Source: UBA5314 sp964635975
GTDB taxonomy: Bacteria > Bacillota > Syntrophomonadia > Syntrophomonadales > Syntrophomonadaceae
Direction: 5' to 3'
NCBI GenBank assembly: GCA_964635975.1
Contig: CAZWPO010000014.1
Coordinates: 14,801 to 78,800, forward strand
DNA: 64,000 bases
In this document: positions 60,529 through 64,000 of the stretch, piece after piece
How the letters are laid out: every line of letters begins with the position of its first letter
How positions within the stretch are numbered: position 1 is the stretch's first letter
Notes under the pieces: model-generated
Databases searched by the model: none
Told to the model about the DNA's origin: nothing
What the model saw: the letters and a program-made list of their open reading frames with translations, nothing else
Translations under genes and position numbers: made by a program

Positions 60529-61557
60529 ATGATTATTGTAATGGAGAAGAATGCGGCCCAGGACAGGATTGACCAGGTGGGTGAAAAATTGAAGAGCCGC
60601 GGCTTTTTGGTCCATCTATCGCAGGGCGTGGAGAGAACAATTATCGGAGCTATCGGTGAAAGGACCCAGGCGGACATGGACCTGTTTGAAACCTTGCCCG
60701 GAGTGGAAAAGGTGGTCCCGATTCTGCAGCCTTTCAAACTTACATCTCAGGAGTTTAAAAAGGAGCCCACCGTAGTCAAGGTCGGCGATCATCTGATCGG
60801 CGGCGGCAATTTTCAGATAATAGCCGGTCCCTGTGCGGTGGAGGGCCGAAAAGAGTTTTTAGAGATAGCCGGCATGGTTAAAGAAGCAGGAGCCACCATG
60901 CTTCGGGGAGGAGCATTCAAACCCCGCACATCACCTTACTCCTTCCAGGGTTTAGAACAAGAGGGACTGGAGATTCTGGCTGAGGCCAGGGCGCTTACCG
61001 GACTTCCGGTAGTTACTGAGATAGTCGATCCGCGAATTGTGGAACTGGTGGCAGAATATGCCGATATGCTTCAGGTGGGAGCCAGAAACATGCAAAATTT
61101 CTTTCTTCTCAGGGAATTGGGCAAGGTTGAAAAGCCTATCCTGCTAAAGCGTGGGCCATCTGCAACCATCGAAGAATGGATAATGGCCGCTGAATACATC
61201 ATTTCTAGCGGCAATCCCAACGTTGTCATGTGCGAGAGGGGCATCCGCACGTTTGAGAAATACACCCGCAATACACTTGACTTGAGTGCGATTCCCTTGA
61301 TCAGGCAGTTGACCCATCTCCCAATTATCGTCGATCCTAGCCATGGAACTGGCAAATGGAAACTGGTCGAACCTATGGCCCTGGCCGCGGTTGGAGCAGG
61401 ATGCGACGGTTTAATCATTGAGGTGCATCAGAATCCCAGTGAGGCCATGTCCGATGGACCGCAGTCTTTGACGCCGGATAATTTTAAAAACCTCACCAGA
61501 AAGGTAAAGCGATTGAGAAAAGCCTTGAATGAGGTGGAAATGGACCAGGAAGATTAA
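60529..61557 (+). CDS. aroF: DAHP synthase with N-terminal regulatory domain (copy 2)
   Basis: The 342-residue enzyme has the same catalytic blocks as the preceding copy (IIAGPCAVEGRKEF, LRGGAFKPRTSPYSF, QVGARNMQNFFLL, CERGIRTFEKYTRN, DPSHGTGKWKLV) plus an N-terminal domain of about 70 residues (MIIVMEKNAAQDRIDQVGEK onward) like that of Thermotoga DAHP synthase, where it confers tyrosine feedback control. ATG at 60529 follows GGGAGGAAG. tyrA starts 2 bp after its stop. Confidence 0.93.
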   Translation: MIIVMEKNAAQDRIDQVGEKLKSRGFLVHLSQGVERTIIGAIGERTQADMDLFETLPGVEKVVPILQPFKLTSQEFKKEPTVVKVGDHLIGGGNFQIIAGPCAVEGRKEFLEIAGMVKEAGATMLRGGAFKPRTSPYSFQGLEQEGLEILAEARALTGLPVVTEIVDPRIVELVAEYADMLQVGARNMQNFFLLRELGKVEKPILLKRGPSATIEEWIMAAEYIISSGNPNVVMCERGIRTFEKYTRNTLDLSAIPLIRQLTHLPIIVDPSHGTGKWKLVEPMALAAVGAGCDGLIIEVHQNPSEAMSDGPQSLTPDNFKNLTRKVKRLRKALNEVEMDQED

Positions 61558-61559
61558 AT

Positions 61560-62639
61560 ATGGGAAAAAATATTTTGATCATCGGATTGGGGCTTATCGG
61601 AGGTTCCCTCGGGCTGGCACTGAAGGACAGTCCCGGCCTGGGAATCATAATGGGTAGTGATATGGACAAGGAATCGCTTGAAAAAGCCTTGTCTATCGGG
61701 GCCGTGGATAAGATTGTTTCATTAGAGGAAGGTGTGCCGGAAGCAGAGATAATTTTTCTCTGTACGCCGTTGGGTACTTACAAAGGCATAATCGACCAAA
61801 TCAAGCCATTTCTGAAGCCGGGATGTCTGATCAGTGATGTGGGCAGCACCAAATTAGATGTAATGCGTTTATTTGACACTTTGCCCCCGGGTGTTTTCGC
61901 GATTGGGGGGCATCCTATGGCGGGTGCGGAGACCCAGGGAATCAACGGGGCCGACCGCTACCTGTTTGAAAACGCTGTATATATTTTGACCCCCCGAACT
62001 GACACTCCTCCAGAAGTCCAGGACATGCTGATCAAGATTCTTGGTGTAAGCGGGGCGCGAATGGAAATTATGGATGCCAGAATCCATGACCAGGTGGTGG
62101 CCACTGTAAGCCACATACCACATCTCGCTGCCGTGGCCCTGGTACAGCTGACCGAAGGATCTCAGCAGGGATTGATGATGGCAGCGGGGGGATTCCGTGA
62201 CACTACCAGGGTAGCTTCTTCAAATCCAAATTTGTGGGAGGATATAGTATTTTCCAACAAGGTGCCCTTATTGGAGCAGTTAGATGGATTGATAGGTAGG
62301 TTAGCTATAATCAAAGATGCTTTGCAGAATGATGACCGGGAGTGCCTGCGGCGGGAACTGCAGTCAGCCAAAGATATCAGGGATTCTCTGCCCAGAATCC
62401 GCAAAGCCTTAATACCTTCATGTTATGACCTGGTCTGTATAGTGCCAGATAAACCCGGTATTATTGCCAGGCTCGGATCCATACTATATGGTGAAGGAAT
62501 CAATATAGTTGATATAGAAATACTGAGAGCGCGGGAAGGCGATGGGGGGAGCATCCGTCTGGGTGTACCTACCCAGGAGATGGCTGAAAAGGCTGTAGAA
62601 GCTCTTCAAGCTCAGGGGATTAAATCCTGGCTAAGATAG
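61560..62639 (+). CDS. tyrA: Prephenate dehydrogenase with ACT domain
   Basis: The 359-residue enzyme oxidatively decarboxylates prephenate to 4-hydroxyphenylpyruvate for tyrosine. The NAD-binding GLGLIGGSLGLALK, the DVGSTKLDVM and GGHPMAGAETQGI segments and the VSHIPHLAA helix are typical. A C-terminal ACT domain (about 290-359; CIVPDKPGIIARLGSIL) suggests amino acid feedback. It is tightly packed between the DAHP synthase and aroA genes. Confidence 0.93.
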   Translation: MGKNILIIGLGLIGGSLGLALKDSPGLGIIMGSDMDKESLEKALSIGAVDKIVSLEEGVPEAEIIFLCTPLGTYKGIIDQIKPFLKPGCLISDVGSTKLDVMRLFDTLPPGVFAIGGHPMAGAETQGINGADRYLFENAVYILTPRTDTPPEVQDMLIKILGVSGARMEIMDARIHDQVVATVSHIPHLAAVALVQLTEGSQQGLMMAAGGFRDTTRVASSNPNLWEDIVFSNKVPLLEQLDGLIGRLAIIKDALQNDDRECLRRELQSAKDIRDSLPRIRKALIPSCYDLVCIVPDKPGIIARLGSILYGEGINIVDIEILRAREGDGGSIRLGVPTQEMAEKAVEALQAQGIKSWLR

Positions 62640-62648
62640 GGGACAATT

Positions 62649-63941
62649 ATGCAAATAATATTACCGGCCAATAAACCCATAAAAGGGGAGATCACCGTAG
62701 CCCCGGATAAGTCCATATCCCACCGGACGGTTATATTTTCCGCTCTGGCCAATGGGGAGGGAACCGTTAATAATTTTCTCAAGGCGGCGGATACATTAAG
62801 CACCTGTAATTGCATGCGCAGCCTGGGCATCGATATTAAAGAATGGGAAGGCAGAATGATTATTCGGGGTCAGGGCCTTTACGGACTACGCGAACCGCTG
62901 GACATTTTAGATTGCGGTAACTCAGGCACTACCATCCGGCTGCTGTCAGGCTTGCTGTCGGGACAGCCATTTTTTTCAGTTCTCAGCGGAGACAATTCGT
63001 TGAACAAACGGCCTATGCGGCGTGTGATAGAGCCTCTCAAGATGATGGGAGCTGATATCTCAGCCCGGGCTGACGGAAACTACCCTCCACTTGCGATCAA
63101 GGGCAGCAGCAATCTGAATGGACTAAGCTATAGCATGCCGGTAGCCAGTGCCCAGGTAAAGACCTCTTTGCTCCTGGCCGGACTTTATGCTGGTTCTACT
63201 ACGCATTTGCTTGAACCAGAGAAGTCTAGAGATCATAGTGAGCGAATGCTCTCTGCCATGGGGGCTGAGCTAAAGGTGGATGGATCGAGTATTACCCTAC
63301 AACCGGGCAGGGAATTAGAAGCCCAGCAATTTGAAGTGCCAGGCGATATATCATCAGCAGCGTTCTTCATGGTAACAGCCGCTATCATTCCCGGGTCAGA
63401 GCTTCTGATCAAGGATGTGGGAATAAATCCCACCCGGGCTGGTGTGATCGAAGTGCTTGAGGATATGGGGGCAGATATAAAAATTGAGAATTATAGGGTC
63501 ATCGGCGGAGAACCAATCGCTGATATTATTGTCATAGGATCCAGTTTAAAGGCTGCTCAAGTAAGTGGAGAAATAATCCCTCGCCTGATAGATGAGATTC
63601 CTATTCTAGCCGTTGCCATGGCGATGGCGGAAGGTATATCGACCGTCAAAGACGCATCCGAGCTCAGGGTGAAAGAATCCGACCGCATTGTTGCTATTTG
63701 CTCTGAACTATCCAAAATGGGCGTTAACATTGAAGAAACGGAGGATGGCTTTAACATCCATGGAAATCCCGATGGCTTCAAGGCTGCTGTCGTAGACAGC
63801 CGGGATGACCACCGCATAGCCATGAGCCTGGCTGTTGCTGCGCTGAGGGGAGACGGAGAAACCACCATATCCAATTCCAAAGTGGTAGCGATCTCCTTTC
63901 CTGACTTCTGGCCTTGTTTAGCCAGGATAGCCAAAAATTAA
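62649..63941 (+). CDS. aroA: 3-phosphoshikimate 1-carboxyvinyltransferase (EPSP synthase)
   Basis: The 430-residue enzyme shows PDKSISHRTVIFSALANGE, LDCGNSGTTIRLLSGLL, the KRPMRRVIEPL segment, a SAQVKTSLLLAGLYA stretch, EIPILAVAMAMAEG and RVKESDRI. The GNSGTT variant with Ala-free loop resembles class II enzymes. ATG at 62649 lies 9 bp after tyrA. It closes the aromatic run within the window. Confidence 0.95.
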   Translation: MQIILPANKPIKGEITVAPDKSISHRTVIFSALANGEGTVNNFLKAADTLSTCNCMRSLGIDIKEWEGRMIIRGQGLYGLREPLDILDCGNSGTTIRLLSGLLSGQPFFSVLSGDNSLNKRPMRRVIEPLKMMGADISARADGNYPPLAIKGSSNLNGLSYSMPVASAQVKTSLLLAGLYAGSTTHLLEPEKSRDHSERMLSAMGAELKVDGSSITLQPGRELEAQQFEVPGDISSAAFFMVTAAIIPGSELLIKDVGINPTRAGVIEVLEDMGADIKIENYRVIGGEPIADIIVIGSSLKAAQVSGEIIPRLIDEIPILAVAMAMAEGISTVKDASELRVKESDRIVAICSELSKMGVNIEETEDGFNIHGNPDGFKAAVVDSRDDHRIAMSLAVAALRGDGETTISNSKVVAISFPDFWPCLARIAKN

Positions 63942-63976
63942 TATTTTGGGCATACTATACCGGGACGGACAGACAC

Positions 63977-63997
63977 ACAAGGGGACGGTTCCCTTGT
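63977..63997. repeat. Palindromic hairpin at the window end
   Basis: ACAAGGG (63977-63983) and CCCTTGT (63991-63997) around GACGGTT, preceded by GGGACGGACAGACACA. GGGACGGTTC-type palindromes are often seen in Firmicutes as dispersed repeats near REP-associated transposases. The unit continues beyond the window, so its nature cannot be settled. Confidence 0.4.
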
Positions 63998-64000
63998 TTG

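Overview
The window looks like chromosomal core of an anaerobic, endospore-forming member of the Firmicutes (class Clostridia); a Syntrophomonas-like relative is my best guess from gene content, not from any search. Supporting signs are sporulation genes (bofC-like, gerW/ytfJ, spmA, spmB), anaerobic C1 and 2-oxoacid metabolism (formate-tetrahydrofolate ligase, a four-subunit 2-oxoacid:ferredoxin oxidoreductase), a corrinoid-activator type ASKHA protein, a SAM-I riboswitch, and strong AGGAGG ribosome binding sites with many TTG/GTG starts. No rRNA or tRNA gene and no complete transposase gene was seen.

Layout. 0.2-2.8 kb: an fdhD-like gene and a 2Fe-2S/ASKHA corrinoid reactivase. 2.9-12.6 kb: mixed housekeeping (DUF1015, PHP phosphatase, Na+/Ca2+ exchanger, RidA, a broken K+ channel gene, acyltransferase, CBS-type pyrophosphatase, YifB, small membrane protein). 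12.7-18 kb: a SAM-riboswitch-headed methionine operon that appears to make homocysteine directly from sulfide and aspartate semialdehyde (DUF39 + NIL/ferredoxin + UPF0280 proteins) and methylate it with a short MetH lacking the reactivation domain. 18.3-30.2 kb: nadE, an ICMT-like methyltransferase, yebC, then the classic bofC-ruvCAB-queH-queA-tgt-yajC-secDF run. 30.2-38.5 kb: repeats, lysA, a KimA-like K+ importer, a Nudix/eIF2B-like pair and a DHH-CBS-CCA-transferase fusion. 38.5-45.3 kb: M50 protease, scpAB (interrupted by an assembly gap), spore genes, fhs. 45.4-51.3 kb: DsrE and cysteine-desulfurase-like genes, folE, a pseudouridine synthase, cobT, an HDOD protein. 51.4-56.8 kb: 2-oxoacid oxidoreductase operon running into larE-larB. 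56.9-64 kb: a hutP-like gene and aromatic amino acid genes (aroH, two DAHP synthases, tyrA, aroA), with two inverted genes between them.

The most unusual signal is a family of 152-bp non-coding elements, one copy at 20.8 kb and two identical tandem copies at 30.2-30.6 kb. Each sits directly behind a transcription-terminator hairpin, and that hairpin is present as an exact 24-26 bp copy on both sides of the element, although the hairpins at the two loci have unrelated sequences. This reads as a small mobile element (MITE) that targets terminator palindromes and duplicates the whole palindrome on insertion. The two versions also keep the same internal stems through compensating base changes. 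A separate 161-bp inverted-repeat element lies at 19.1 kb.

Other points: an in-frame TAA in the first membrane helix of the K+ channel gene; a 100-N assembly gap flanked by a 55-bp exact duplicate of the start of scpA; a 22-codon Cys-containing small ORF with an excellent ribosome binding site; and a strongly folded intergenic segment after aroH.
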